A DNA stretch of 64,000 bases from Limonium bicolor (GCA_023374045.1 CM041780.1:36375765-36439764), one strand, 5' to 3'; counted from the stretch's first letter, positions 36,293 to 49,459 are shown. The notes: a model not told the origin generated them from the letters alone. Made by a program: numbers and translations.

Positions 36293-37189
36293 CGGGGGTG
36301 CCTAGGGTTTAATGATAGGGTTTACAAGCTTTTGGCAATGTGGTGCTGTACCTAGGTGCTTCGTCATTCCTGATAGTTGTGTATCCGTTCTTTGTTACTT
36401 TTCGCAGGTCTAAGTGTAAATTTACAAATTATCTCCTTCGGTCGGAGTTATGCCGTTCACCTAACCTTTGGATGTGGTCTCACCAGAGTCATGTAAAAAT
36501 GACACGCTCGTTCACTCATGGTTTTTCCACTCAAGACACTCTCGTGAATTTCACTTAGAGACCAGTTCACACGCTTAAACGAAGATGAAAGATAACGAAC
36601 CTAAACTCAGATTGCCCCCAGTATTGATTTGGGGTTAATGACGACAATTTAAAAGATATGGATTTGGAACCGCTTTAGGGGTTATTGGATGTTTTGGGAT
36701 AAGCTGTGGGGTTTGGTAAGGCATGTTCAAAACTTCAGAAACAAAATACAAGTCTTTGTATTCCATTGTCGGGAGATAATTAATTCATGAACCATTTTCT
36801 CAAAAGAAACTTGTGTGAAACAAAATCTTCTCTCTTTTTTTGTGTTGTCATTTAGACTTGAAAAAAGTTATCCATTTGTGAACATGAGGAAGAAGATGAT
36901 TTAACAAGATCGATGCTTCTTATTAGTGGTTTGAAAACGATCATTCTTTGAAAAATATGAGAGGTGCATTTGAAAGATGAGTGTTATGGCACGTTATGCA
37001 GTAGAATGCATGGGAACCCTAAAATTTCTATTGAATCCAAATCCTCCTGAACCGTCTGAAGTCGGCATGCTGAAGACTCGAGCTCTTGACCGCCGGGATG
37101 TCGCTAAGATGACTGTGATCGTCTTCTTCTTGGACTCTTAGTAGGCTCCTAGGAATGCCTATGGATGACGCATGAGACACTTGGGCCTG

Positions 37190-37560
37190 GATGTGAGGTG
37201 CATGGGTTGAAACGGTTTCATGAATGTGGATTAGGCACTTGGGCTTGGATGATTTTCATGGATGTGGATAGGCACTCGGGCCTGGATGAATTGAAAGTGA
37301 GGCACACATGCCAGAATGATTCATAAGCGGGTTAGCACTCGGGCCGGAATGAGGATGCGGCACTGGGGCCAAAACATGTTGTGAGACTGTGGCACTTGGG
37401 CCAGAATGTTTAGAATATGTGGCACTTGGGCCAGAAAGTATTTGAAAGCGTGGCGCCTGGGCCGAAACGTGTTTGAGGATGTGGCGCTTGGGCCAGAATG
37501 TGTTTGGGAAGGTGGCACTTGGGCCGGAATGATTTGGGAATGTGGCTCTTGGGCTGAAAT
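37190..37560. repeat. Minisatellite, unit about 40 bp
   Basis: Eight or more copies of ggcacttgggccagaatg with variable gtttgagaatgt spacers. Long minus-strand frames here only read the repeat. Confidence 0.85.
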
Positions 37561-38672
37561 GAATTGGGGTTGAAGTAAGACATATGGGCCAGAGGGACTT
37601 CTTGACTAGAATGGATGTGTGGGCCTGAATGACCTTAATCTGGTAGTGATACATACAGGCTGAAGGAAGCCACATGAACTGTGAATAGGCCACTGGGCCG
37701 AGAGAGAAACTTTGAAGTCTAAGATTTGTTTGATGAATGAGTTACGAAAACTATCTTGAATTCGAATGGGTTGAAACCTAATAATGTTTTGAGTGGGCCT
37801 AAAAGGTATGACACCTAGATCTAGGACTTTGGGCCAGGGCCCGAACAAAAGTTTACCTAGACTAGAATAGACCTTGGGCCGAAATGGAAAAGCCTGATTA
37901 ATTTTCATGTCTTATGGACTGCTTTAGGTAGATTTGTTTTTCATGGGCCTGGAACTAAATTGATAATTCAAACTAGGCTGAAAGAGAAATCACCTAAGTC
38001 TAAACTTTTAGGCCGAAGCCCAGATGACTCACATATCAAACCAGACAGGGCCTTTGGGCCGTAAACAAATAAAGCTGCCAATTCGGGTTGGGCTAGGTTG
38101 ACGTAGGGAAAAGTCCTATCAATCTCTAGGCTGGGTAGTAGGCCAATCATACAAGCAAACAAAGCCCACATAAATTCAACATGTCCTCACTAGACGTTCA
38201 AGTCAAACCGGGTATGGATCGATCCGGAGAGGTGTTTGGGGCGCGGGCCCAGGTCACCACAAAGGAATAGGGCTTGCACGCTATTCTCTTTGGGCTTCCC
38301 CACTCTTTTCACATCACCAAAGGTGTGCGTCCACGGTCGGGTCTTTGACTGACCAAACAATGGGCTAGGTAAGGGTACTGCCAGGAAATGCTTGGGGCTA
38401 AAGCCCAGGTATTAAGGGGGTGTGGTTAGACGACACCCTCCTCTTTTCCCCACTTATTCACATCACCTAAAAGGTGTGAGTCCCTGACAGGGGACCCTAA
38501 GGCGGGTCCCGGGGTGAGATCGGTTTGCATGGACCCTCGCTCTCATATGATGCAAAGGTGTAGAAATTAAAGTGCGCACAAAAGTAAACAAACAATGTAA
38601 TAAAGCCATAAATAAACATTTTCAAGTTAAGCCCTCTTTCTTAAAATTAAGCTAGTTAATATTAAGAATTTG

Positions 38673-38690
38673 TCCCCAGCAGAGTCGCCA
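38673..38690 (-). other. Outer Tat-like element PBS (tRNA-Arg)
   Basis: Minus strand TGGCGACTCTGCTGGGGA, three bases inside the LTR edge. It is complementary to a 3' end of the form TCCCCAG-NGGAGTCGCCA, as in plant tRNA-Arg(ACG), with about one or two differences. tRNA-Arg priming is known for Ogre/Tat elements. Confidence 0.8.
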
Positions 38691-38693
38691 GTC

Positions 38694-38853
38694 TGTGAGC
38701 CTCGATTTTAAACCCTATCCTATATTGATTAAAGCTGATTAGGATCTAACCGGGTTTTAGGTCCACTTATAACCTAAGATTAATAGCTATGTCATAAAAC
38801 AATAATTATCAAAACCTAAGCTAGCTCACTGGAACCTATTATGAGTCGCCACC
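38694..38853 (-). mobile_element. Outer Tat-like element, 5' LTR, first part
   Basis: Matches 32030-32189 almost exactly, then stops at ccacc (38849-38853), where the inner element was inserted. Confidence 0.92.
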
Positions 38854-39699
38854 TGTGGAGGGTGATTTTTCGGTATGAGGGGGGTCTATCTAAATATGGT
38901 TCTTGACTGAAAAGCCTAGATCCTAAAATGCCATTCTATGGAGGGTGAAAACCCGTTATTCTGGCATCCCTCAAATACCTACTTTATCGTCCGTCTTTCC
39001 CAGAAGCATATGGGGAGTATAGTGAACACTACACCCGCTCTCAATGGGCTCCACGCGGACTTATGCCTCTATAAGGCGGAATTGACTAGAGTCGCCACCT
39101 AGTTTGACCTAAGGAACTAGGAAGGGAAGACGAGAGTTCTAAGAACCGTTAGTTGACTCTGAGGTTGTTCCCTATGGATAGGACTAATCTGGTCATTTGC
39201 AGAGATTCTATGTTGGGTTCGCACTGGGTTACACCCCTCAGAAGTGGCAACGACCACGACTTTGGATTGGTGCCCGAGGAAACCTCGGTCTCCAATTGTC
39301 GGGATTGCCTTCTTTCAAAACCTTTTTAGAGAGATTTAGTTAAAGCCAAAGGATAGGATTAGGACAGGAGAGAGAAAGAGAATGGATGAGGTGAGCTTTT
39401 CTGCCAAGCTTGCGCCAAGGGGAGGAGTTGGTGAACTCAGATGAGTAGAGAATGAAGATTTGGGAAGAGTCTGAGGTCGAGTGAATAGACAAGACTTGGA
39501 GTCTAGTGTTTGAAGTTTGTGGGAACCTAAGGAGTTTGAATGTTTTGAGAGACATGAGAGCCACCTCAGAGGGAGAAAATGGTTTTTTGTTTGGAATGGG
39601 GTCGCACCCTAGATGGGCTGCCTACGTACTCAACACCCTGTTGAGATCAGACCTTACGTAGTTCACGGATTTTGGGGTTTTGGAGTTTTGAAGGGTTTG

Positions 39700-39870
39700 A
39701 AGTTTTGGGTGTGAGAGATTAGTCTGTGAGACGCTCGGGTCTATGAGACGGTTGGGATGGGATGGGATGTCAAGGCCTGTGAGACGCTCGGGTCTGTGAG
39801 ACGCTTGAATCTTAAAATGGTGGAGAAATTGAGATGTTCGAGTCTGTGAGGCGCTCGGCCTGTGAGACGT
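39700..39870. repeat. Short tandem repeat, gtgagacgctcgggtct
   Basis: Five or six variable copies in the inner Tat-like unit. Confidence 0.75.
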
Positions 39871-40364
39871 TAGAAGTTTGAGAGAAGCTAGAATTCGCAA
39901 GATTGAATTTAAGGTGAATTGGAGTTTGAATGATGACTTGAGTATGTGAGGCAATTGGAATTTGGGAGAGATCCTGGGTTTTTTGGGTTCGAGGTTCGAA
40001 AAGAGTTAAGGTTTTGGGATACTTCGGGATTTGAAATGAGATGATGATGGGTTGAGTTGTTTGGAGGAATGATTGTCAAAATCGTCTCCCTTAAAGTTTA
40101 AAACCGAAAAGTCATTTTTGTTGTAAAGGGCGGATAATCCCGAGGGATTACCCTATGTACCCCCTCGAACACGACACTTAATTAATGGTAAGTGCCGAGG
40201 CTCGAAAGATGGGGCAATGAATTTATGTCGAAAAATAGGATTTAGAGAGAAACACCATGAATGAGATGTTCTCGGTCAGACCCTAATAACGTCTCTAACT
40301 CCCGGGTTTTAAAACGTTAAAAACCGAAAACCTTGAAATCGAGCGGAAGGGAGTTAGACGATTC

Positions 40365-40520
40365 TAAAATCCCGGCTGCAACTAGGAAGACAGTTACATC
40401 CCTAGCACCCTGCCTTGTAAAAATCTAGGCTGCAATTAGGGGAGGTTTGTCACCCTAATGCCCCGCCTAAAGAGATCCAGACTGCGACAAGGGATGTTAC
40501 GATCCCAGTGCCCCGCCTCG
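40365..40520. repeat. Tandem repeat, unit about 58 bp, three copies
   Basis: Each copy has (g/c)ctgcaactaggga, a gttac or gtcacc core with atcccag/ctaatgcc, and ccccgcct. Confidence 0.7.
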
Positions 40521-40859
40521 GATTTTTATTCGGAGGAGAAACAAGTAATGTCACACTAGGAAGAAACGTTCTTTGAAGGTGTTAGACATCCTATGTTCCC
40601 CGAAAACAATTTATTTTGGGTTTGAAAACTAAGTTAGGAAATTTGTGAAGTTGTTCGGAATTCTCGATGAAGAAACTCTGATTTTGAGAAATGATTTTAG
40701 GAGAAAACTTTCTGTATATGTGAGAAGAACTTTCTGCGTTTGAGAAGAGTTTTTCTGTGATGTGAGAAGAGTTTTTCCTTTAAAATTCCACAAAATGGTT
40801 TCTTTTGAAAACTTGATGAAGTTTGAATAAAATGATTGTTGAAATCTGAGAGAGATTTT

Positions 40860-41290
40860 TGAGTTTGAAACTTGAACAGGATTTACAAGTTGAGTTTGAA
40901 TTGGATGAATTGAATTCGAGTTGAATGGAATTGGACTGAATTGAAATGAGTTGGGTTTGAATTGGGTTGATTTGAATTCGGGTTGGGGTTGAAAAACGAA
41001 TCGGGTCAAAGTTAGACCGGGTCAAAGTTGGATTAGGTCAAAGTTGAGATTGGTCAAAGTCAAAGTTCAGATTGGTCAAAGTTGGACCAAGTCAAAGTTG
41101 GGTCAAGGTCAAAGTTGGACCAGGTCAAAAATTGGGTGAAGGTCAAAGTTGGACCAGGTCAAAAATTGGGTCAAGGTCAAAGTGGGGTCAATCAAAGTTG
41201 GACCGAGTCAAAGTCAAAGGTCAGGTTGGTCAAAGTTGGATCAAGTCAAAGTTTAGATTGGTCAAAGTTGGACCGAATGGGCTTGATGGG
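40860..41290. repeat. gaattg- and gtcaaagttgga-type tandem repeats
   Basis: First gaattNNattggg runs, then about 15 copies of gtcaaagttggaccagg. Overlapping 80-96 codon frames here are repeat artefacts (VKVGPGQKL-like). Confidence 0.85.
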
Positions 41291-41339
41291 CCGAATGGCC
41301 TTGATGGCCTTGTATGGGCTTTGGCCTCGAAATGGGTTT

Positions 41340-41690
41340 GGGCCTTAAAATGGGATTTATGAACTGTGGGCTGAAGTGGGTTTTGAATTGGCCTCAGAGT
41401 GACCTTTTGATTTGGGCTGAAATGGGATAAGAATTGGGCCTCAGAGTGACCTTTTGATTTGGGCTGAAGTGGGATTTGAATTGGGCCTTGGAATTAAATT
41501 GGGCCCGTTCTGGGCTTTGTTGGAAATTGGGTTGAAATTTGGACCTTATCTAGAGTTGGGCCGAAAAAAAGGGCCTTGCTTGAAGTTGGGCCGCAATTGG
41601 GCCTTGTTTGGATTGGCTGAAGTGGCCCCTTTTTTATGTGGGCTTTATTTGTGATTGGGCTGAAAAAATTGTTGTGGGCTGATTTGTGAG
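41340..41690. repeat. gggctgaa/ttgggcc-rich tandem repeat
   Basis: Diverged copies of ttgggctgaagtgggatttgaa of about 25-55 bases, including a clean duplication at 41395-41480. Confidence 0.75.
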
Positions 41691-42227
41691 ATATTAACAA
41701 GTGAGAGGAATTGATTTATTGGTTTGTTTATTAGTCTTGATTAGGGATGTGTCGAAGGCAAAGGAGGATTCCACCCACATAAAACGGATGAGAGATCCGT
41801 TAGACAAGGGGTGATATCGCATCCAAAGCCCTCCTAAAATAGCCTTAAGGGCTTGTTTTTTTTTGAAGTTTTTGTTCTTATATACATATAAAAGTGGTTG
41901 GAGTGTTTTATGAAGTTATAGGAGATTATTGCCCCACGAAACGAATGAGAGACCCGTTAGGTGTGGAGCAATAATACATCCAAAACTTTTCTGTTAGTGA
42001 AAGGGTCCTAGAAGATGATAACTAGGGCTTAGATAGAAAGTAATAACACAGAGTTAGCAAAATGCAATAAATCGTAAAAGTAAAGTAGTAGGTGCATAAT
42101 AAAAGTAGAGAAATCTAGAGCAAATCATCATGACAAATAACAAGTCAAAATTATCAAGCTCATCCCTATTACAGCTAACAACACCAACTAGCAACATACA
42201 TGTACGAGGACGACCATTAATTACAAG

Positions 42228-42681
42228 TGTGACGGCCCAGCCTAATCAACCCACATGTGTGATATTGTCCGCTTTGGCACGCAGGCCGCACGGATTTGTT
42301 CCTGGGGTTTCGCCCCAAACGCGTCACACAAGGGAGAGTATCCATGCACCTATAAGGCACACTTCGTTTTCCTCTCCAATCGATGTGGGAGGTAGCCCAC
42401 CTCTGGGTGCTACACTCCACCCCCCCTCACGGGAGCCCAGCGCCCTCGCGGGCCCACTGACACACCGACCTGGGTCTGGCTCTGATACCATCTGTGACGG
42501 CCCAGCCTAATCAACCCACATGTGTGATATTGTCTGCTTTGGCACGCAGGCCGCACGGATTTGTTCCTGGGGTTTCGCCCCAAAACGCGTCACACAAGGG
42601 AGAGGTATCCATGCACCTATAAGGCACACTTCGTTCTCCTCTCCAATCGATGTGGGAGGTAGCCCACCTCTGGGTGCTACA
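42228..42681 (-). mobile_element. TRIM element (454 bp)
   Basis: Two direct repeats of 187 and 189 bases (42228-42414 and 42493-42681), each TGTGACGGCCCAG to GGGTGCTACA, enclose 78 bases. On the minus strand those 78 bases hold a tRNA-iMet PBS (TGGTATCAGAGC, 42479-42490) two bases from the right LTR and a purine tract (GAGGGGGGGTGGAG) beside the left LTR. This is the layout of a terminal-repeat retrotransposon in miniature. The two LTRs are nearly identical, so it is young. Left flank acaag, right flank ctcat: no matching TSD directly around it. Confidence 0.9.
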
Positions 42682-42686
42682 CTCAT

Positions 42687-45600
42687 TGAAATACCCCAAC
42701 TTAGATATGGTGTTTAAATGATAACTAAGATATAAGGAGGCTAAATAATGCCTTAGAAACATTAAGAAAACATTCTAATCAAAGAAAATATAAGGAAACA
42801 CCAAAAGAGCAGTTTTAACAAAAACGTGCTCTAAGCTTGGAGAGACATGGGAGGTACCCAAATATTGTCCTAAGACCTTAGTAATATCCTAATGGTCATT
42901 TAAGTCAATTACCAAAAAAACCAAGCTTGAAAACAAGTTAAAACCAAAAATGTGCTTTAAGGAGTCCTAAAGCACGTTTTTGAAAAATTGTCTTGTAAAT
43001 GAGTTTTGAATGGCTAAATGTCCATCATTACTCTTAATTAACATGTGTACTATATAGTATCACATTTGGAGGTCTATATCAATGGGAAATCAAAAATTTC
43101 ACAACAATGTGCCTTTTTTTTTTTGATAATAGGAATTAATTAAGCTAGTTTTATACATAAGTCTATATAAGTGAGACATTTGGTCAACAAAGACTAACTA
43201 CCCTCATTACTAAAAGGGGCCGGTTTCTTGTAAGGTGATCACCACCTCATGACTCATTAAGTAGTTAAGAAACAAATAAGTCTTATAAAGCATAAGTACT
43301 ATTCACCTTTTAAGATAATATCACATTTCACTTGACCTCTCTCCTCACTTCTTCATTCTTCCTTGTTTCACACGGTTTCTTGCTCTCTTTCTCTTCTCCA
43401 TTAACGTGAAGCTGATCTCCATGCTAGCTCCACCTTCTCTTGCACACACACTTGCTCATTTAAGCTCCAAATCCAAAACAAAGTACATATTCTTTTAGTT
43501 AGCTCAAGCTCCTCCTTTCTATCTTTTCAAAACTTCAAGAGCTTCATTTCGGTGCCAAGTCAAACCACCATTAGAGGAGGAAATTCAAGTTTGGAGACTC
43601 CATTGGCATCTCCATTCTCTTAAGGTAAAGAAAGTGTAAGAAAATCTAGGTTTCCACCATTTTCTTCACATGTCCGAAATATATACTCATGGAACCCCAT
43701 GTTTATGCCTTGTTCTAGCTTGTTTTCTACTATTCAAAGGAGAGAGGAGGTCCTTCTTGCTTCAAACCCAAGTTTGTCTTGAGAAACCAAGGTAAAACAA
43801 TTACATTAATACCTTAAAACATATTTTTAACCTAGGGTTTGTTCCTTAGGGTTAATGTGTTATCTAGTACTCATTGGAGTCATTGGATATTGGTTAGAAC
43901 ATTGGCAAGGAGACACACATTGGTGACCGAGATTGAACAAAGAAAAACCTAAGGAGAAAAGCTTTTAAGCTTGTGAGAAAACAAGGTAAATTACTTACCT
44001 TAAGTGTTTTGTTGTTTAAGGGAATGAGATGTAGGTATATGATGAGTTTAGTGTAGAGTTTATATTGGGAAGGTGTTATATTAAACCTAGGAGAAACAAT
44101 GACTATACTTGTGAACTTGTGACTAAGGAGCAAATGAGAAAAAGAGATAGTTTAAGAATATAAAGGTGAAGTACAAGAAGCATTTTATTTCAATGGGAGC
44201 CTTGTTGAGTGTATTCGCAGGTTGAAGGCATATATATGTGGAGATTCAGTGGTTAAGATTATTGTCATTTAAGGGCCTAAGTGCCAAGCATTTTAAGTTT
44301 AAGCACTATATGATGATGTGGTGAAGTCTTAGTGTAAATTGTGTGTTAAGGTGTTGTGGTGAGAATTTGTGTGATGTTGGTTGTTTGATGGAGAAAAACC
44401 ATGTGTTAGGTGGTATTATATACTAGAGAACCTATGGCAAAATTTAAAGGAGAGCTTAAGTGTTTAGGATATTCTAAGGGAATTTAATGACTAAGGAAGT
44501 ACTAGGATGTTCTAGAGATTGTCTTGGTGAAAAAGGGTGAGAATAAGGTGTTCTAAGGACTTATAATGACTTAGGTATTACTAGGAAGGATTTAGGAATC
44601 AAGAGAATGACTTTGAGTATTTAGGACTTAGGTAAATGTTGATAAAAGAAGCTAGGAAACTTGGGTAAGTTAGATGTAAGTGAGTGTGAAACTTTGAAAT
44701 GGTTTAGGTGAGAACTAGAGTATAGGATCTAAGGAAGGTTTTGTAAATGCAATAAGGCTGGGAAGAGGTGTACATGGTGTGGTCAAGTTCTTAAGGAGGG
44801 AGCATTTGGTTAATTGAAATTCTTGGTGGAATGCATGTGAGAAATGTAGGAAAATAAGTGCTAAGTGTTGGGAGCTTTGTAAGAATTGAGTAAATGTTTG
44901 AGAAGATCTTTGGAAGTTGTTTTAATGAGTTTGGTGGAGGTTATAAGGTGGATTTAAGGTGCCAAGATGGTGTTGGACCTATTAGGACACTTGTGGAAGA
45001 GTTTGGAATTGAAAGAGGCAATTTAAGAGGAAGGTCTGTAGAGGACCGACCCAGGGTCCGACCCAGTGTTGGGTCGGTCGGGCCATGTTAAGCCAGCCGG
45101 AATGCCTCTGGACTGGACCGACCCAGAGGGTTTGGGTCGGTCGGCTTAGCCTTGGGTCGGTCGGGCCAAGGTTTAGTGTAGGAAAATGGGTTCTGTAAGG
45201 GACCGACCCAGAGGGTTTGGGTCGGTCGGTCTAGCTCTGGGTCGGTCGGATGGGTTTCAAGAGACGGAAGAGTTTCTGTAATGGACCGACCCAGGGGTAG
45301 GGTCGGTCGGTGGGTCGCTCGACCCTTAACACTTAGAAAAAAAAAGAAATTTTGAATTCTAAGGATGGTGATAGGGAATGAGGTATACCTTTGGTAGGGT
45401 GGTAATGATTAGGACCCTAAGAACTTAAGGAATTAAGTTAAGATTAAAGTATAAGTTTTAATGTTTAAAGTTAAGTTTGTAAGCTAAGTGGCAAGACTTT
45501 AGAGGTTGTTAAGTGGGAATCTTTAGGAACTAAGTGAGTTAAGTAAGGTGCAAATAACTAATGACCTAAAAATGAATGAATGTTTTAGGTTTGTGAATTG

Positions 45601-46799
45601 GGACCCCGAAGAAGGTTAAACAAACAACGATCGACGGTGAACGGTACAATCCTTCTTGTGACCTGCTTGCTAACGAGGTGTCCCTCGGCTTGTGTGCTAT
45701 CTGTTTAATTGCTATGACTAAAACAAGATAAAGCATGCAACCGGTTATATTGTTCTCGTTGTGATTGTGTTATATTTACACCAACCCGCGAGACTTGAGA
45801 TTGTTACTAACCATGTTTAGTACTTACTGAGTTAAGAATAAGAGTTAAGTTTTGGTGGTTGTTGGTTAATGCCCGTTAAGGCTTAGCTAGCACATGGTGA
45901 TTAAGATCTCTACTAACTGGAACTTGAGTGAGGAAACCCGGGACCGATCTCCGGTCATGCATGCTAAGGAAAAAGGGGGACGGTATCTGAATCAGATCCG
46001 CCCTCCGCTTAAGGACTTGTCTTCGGACTTGTAGCCTAGGGCCGGTTGCCGGCTCAGCTACGCTGGACTCCCGTCCAGAGTAGGTGGCATTAAGATGGTG
46101 CGGTGGGATCACCTAAATTCCAGGTTCGAATTAAGCTACAACCAATCCCTTCCAGGAAAGGTTTGTATATTGAGATTAAGATTAAGATTGAGATTAAGAT
46201 TAAGGTAAGGTAAGGAACTGAGATTAAGGAAATGAGGACTAAGGAGAGGGTTACTGTTAACGCTTGAGTCGTTCATTGGTTGTGAACTATATATGTTCAT
46301 CTGTGGTTATTGTTATTGCACTTCATATTATGCTTGTGTATGTAATCAATTTCCATGCTATCGATAATTAGTCGTCGTAGCCCCGTTAGCTTGGGGGCCA
46401 TGAGAGGGTGTACCAGCATTCGTGCTGACCCCCTCGGGGCTATTTTTACACTTGCAGGTAAGAGGCCCATGAGGACGCACTACGAGAGTAGGAGCGGTTA
46501 GACTTAGGTTGGGACATTTATTTTGAGTTCGAGTTGCGCCTGTGCACCCGACGGTTTATGTTAAACTGATGTAAGTTTGGGATTATGTTAAGATACTAGT
46601 ACTCGGTTGGTTGTGGTATTATGAATGTTGGTGTTTAAGCTGGATAAGTATTTTTGGATAATTATTGTAAGTATTTAAGCCGGTATATTCTAACGATCAG
46701 ACCGTGGCAAGGTCCAGGTGTTGTTTATTTCCGCTGCGACGTATTCGATTAAGAGTTCAGATTGCGATAACCACGATAGGCTTTGGATGGGGTGTTAAA
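42687..46799 (+). mobile_element. Solo LTR of a long-LTR gypsy-like family
   Basis: Starts TGAAATACCCCAAC, and its first 400 bases match the LTR start at 63592 at roughly 80-85 percent by eye. It ends ggggtgttaaa, a variant of GGGGTGTTACA, preceded by a tttccgctgcg block as in other LTRs of the group. No PBS follows it, so this is a lone LTR. The leader region 43340-43990 has several AAG|GTAA splice-donor-like steps. A GACCGACCC/GGGTCGGTC array lies at 45040-45330. Confidence 0.75.
45040..45330. repeat. GACCGACCCA/TGGGTCGGTC palindrome array
   Basis: About twelve half-palindromes, GC-rich, in an AT-rich LTR, spaced 10-40 bases; units read ggaccgacccagagggtttg then ggtcggtcg. Confidence 0.88.
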
Positions 46800-49459
46800 A
46801 CAAGTTTTTTACAAGATGAATTGATGGTTAGGTTATTAGTGAAGAAAAAATATAACGTCGTGGGCAACTAACAGGCCAGAGCAATCAATGATTAGGAAAC
46901 AGAGGAGCTGTTACTGATAGATTTGAACACAAAGATGATATGAGCTCTAAACCCTTGACTTGATATCGAATTGCAAGCTTTCTGTCCAGACATCTTCAAG
47001 CTTGTCCTAAGTTCGACCGAGATGTCAACAAGAGGTACCTCAGCCAAGTCACCAAGAAGAAAGGTAAGGAGCAGATCGAACTGAATAACCGATGGTAATA
47101 TACACATAAGTTAATGCCTGAATCAAAATATAGGGTCAACCCTACATCTATAAGCAAGGTAGAAGAAAAACGCTAAGAGCAAAGCAAACCTCAAGCCAGC
47201 ATGACGCACAGTGGTCAAGTGACAAAACGGTTTATCTTTCTGGTCAAACATTAGGGCACAAGATAAGCAGTATCCAAAATATACCTTCTGACCCATACAA
47301 CCACGCGCAAAAGGCAAACAACCATAGATGATTGAGATTCACATGCGATTCAAGGCACCAGGAAAATATGCGCAGACGAACAGGATAAAATCAACACCAG
47401 AGACACATGGACATCCGGTTCGATCACCGAAGAAGACGGCAAATGGGGTGAGATGCATGAGATATTCACCCAGTACAACAGTTAAAACAGAGATTTGGAT
47501 TAGAGTTAGATACCGCAAGAAGAGCAAGTGAATCTCTCTGCAGAAAAATCAGAACATCAACAGACATATACAAAGAGTTAGTTTATAATGATAAACTGCC
47601 GAGCACAAATGAGATGAGAACAAAACTGAACATATGAGTAATCAGTGCGAGAAGAGGACTTCGTGCATCTGTAACAGTTGTGCCAGGCGGTGTTCTTGGG
47701 TGGTCGTCGAGACCCCTTACTTGCTTTAGGCCAGAACCGAAAGGCATACGAGAACCCTGAACAAACACTAATCACGACATACAACCAAAACACCTTAACT
47801 TGTCAGAATAAACAACGGGAAGCAACATAGAACAATAATTACAAGCAAAGGAATAAACGGATGAGCTGAAGTGGTCACAACGGTTGCGACTTCCAAACAA
47901 ACATATGAAGATGGCGAACGAGGAGATTCAAGCGAAAACCATCTATTCAAAAGTAACAAAGGAAACTGCTATGTGTTTTTTTGGACAAAGATAATGGTGA
48001 CCCCTTTCTGGTTGGATCTCAATAAGGACAGGAAGTCAGAATCATAGCAGAACAACAGGATACACCGAGAATGCTGCTTTGGGAGAAGGGATTGCCAAGT
48101 GAAGAAATAACAGAGATAATGTGTTCAGTATCACCATCTTTTACAAAAGATAGCAGTCAAACAATGGCAACATAGATGAAGGCAAAAACAAAATACGCAG
48201 AGATGATAATCAGGACACCCTTTTCGATTTTGGGGCATACGCTAGCACATTGATTTCCTGTCCTGTTCGTGAACTTCAATGTTCATATCAGGCCCGATAC
48301 TCACCCAAAGACGAGTGTGAACATAAGGTAGAGCAAAACGAAAGACAAGGAAAAACAACAACCGTATAACTTCTAGAGAAAATTCCACTAATGGTGTCTT
48401 TCTTCTGGTCTATCGCCCGCGCGAATTGTTTGATGGTAAAATACAGATCGTGGGTGAGAAAGAAAAAACGAAACAGGCCTTCCCGATGAAATCAAAGTTC
48501 AAAATAATGTCGCGATGGGTTCTTGTTTCAATCCAAACAAACGTTCATGGAACAGAGGGCAGTTACTGAAAGCCATCTCTCTTCCTTCAGTCGGCGTAAA
48601 AAAGAATAAAATAAATAAAACGAACAGGACAGGGAATCATGAAACAAAATTTGAACAATGATAAGCGTTTTCCGGAAGCCAGAGACATACGAAATTAGCA
48701 TTCGAAGCCCTGGATTTGGAATTTAATGAAGGGGAAAGATAAACAGTAATCGGAATAGGCTCCTTCTTTGGAAACTAGTTTCCGATGGAGTCGTAATCTC
48801 ACATTGCCATCACAGGTTCGAATTCTCCGGCAAGGATATGTTAGAGGAAACAAAAGGGAAAAGTTGAAGAAACGTCTCGAAAAACCCATTCTCAGAGAGA
48901 GCAACAGGAAAGGGACGCTTCTTACTTTGTGTTCAATCGTAAAGAAGGAAAAGAACGAAACAATGACAGTGTGCGGGAGAGGTTACCAGGGAGCCATGGT
49001 GGTGATCGGAACAGGGTTTTGATGATGAAAGTCACGACGAAATAGAAGGAGAGCTTCTTCTTTCTTGAGTGGGAGATCAGGCGTTTTTCTGGGGATTGAG
49101 TTCATGAGGAAGAGGAACAGACAATGGAAACTCGAAGAGGGCTCGGGTCTCTTTCTGGGGATTTTTGCATGCGAGAATCGAGGGGCTTGAGTCGATGAAT
49201 GTAAGAATTCTCTGAAATGAAAACGGTAGTTGGTGGCCGAATAAAAAAATACTGTCGCTACAGTAGGGTTTTGAGTTGTAGTTTTATAATAGAGAGTGTG
49301 GGTTTTGTAAGGAAGAATCAGCTATTTTTTGAATGGGCTAGTTAGATGGATATGGGCTCTATTTTGGAGTACTGGGGCTGAAAAAAAAAATCGGACCCAA
49401 CTGAGAGGGGTTGGGCTTGGTCCACCAGGTGTGGAAAAACAAAATAGATAATGAGAATT

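Larger units (their letters stand above)
33832..38690 (-). mobile_element. Outer Tat-like element, internal region, minisatellite-rich
   Basis: About 4.9 kb between PPT and PBS with no pol domains. Repeated tgcccccagtattc phrases (35453, 35521, 36612) are typical of Tat/Ogre untranslated regions. It is largely minisatellites, plus a basic gag-like remnant at 35840-36292. Near 38280 and 38430 a block with tccccact and ttcacatcacc-aaaggtgtg is duplicated. The element is non-autonomous. Confidence 0.75.

Noticed and set aside
37256..37693. 145-codon minus-strand frame rich in GPSAT
   Set aside because: Product of the ggcacttgggcc minisatellite. No start context, no neighbours and no domain.
41072..41362. 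Two overlapping frames of 88-96 codons (VKVGPGQK repeats)
   Set aside because: Both read the gtcaaagttgga tandem repeat in different frames.
42130..42510. 126-codon plus-strand frame
   Set aside because: It spans the TRIM LTR and interior; the paired minus frame is repeated in the second LTR. This is repeat DNA, not a gene.
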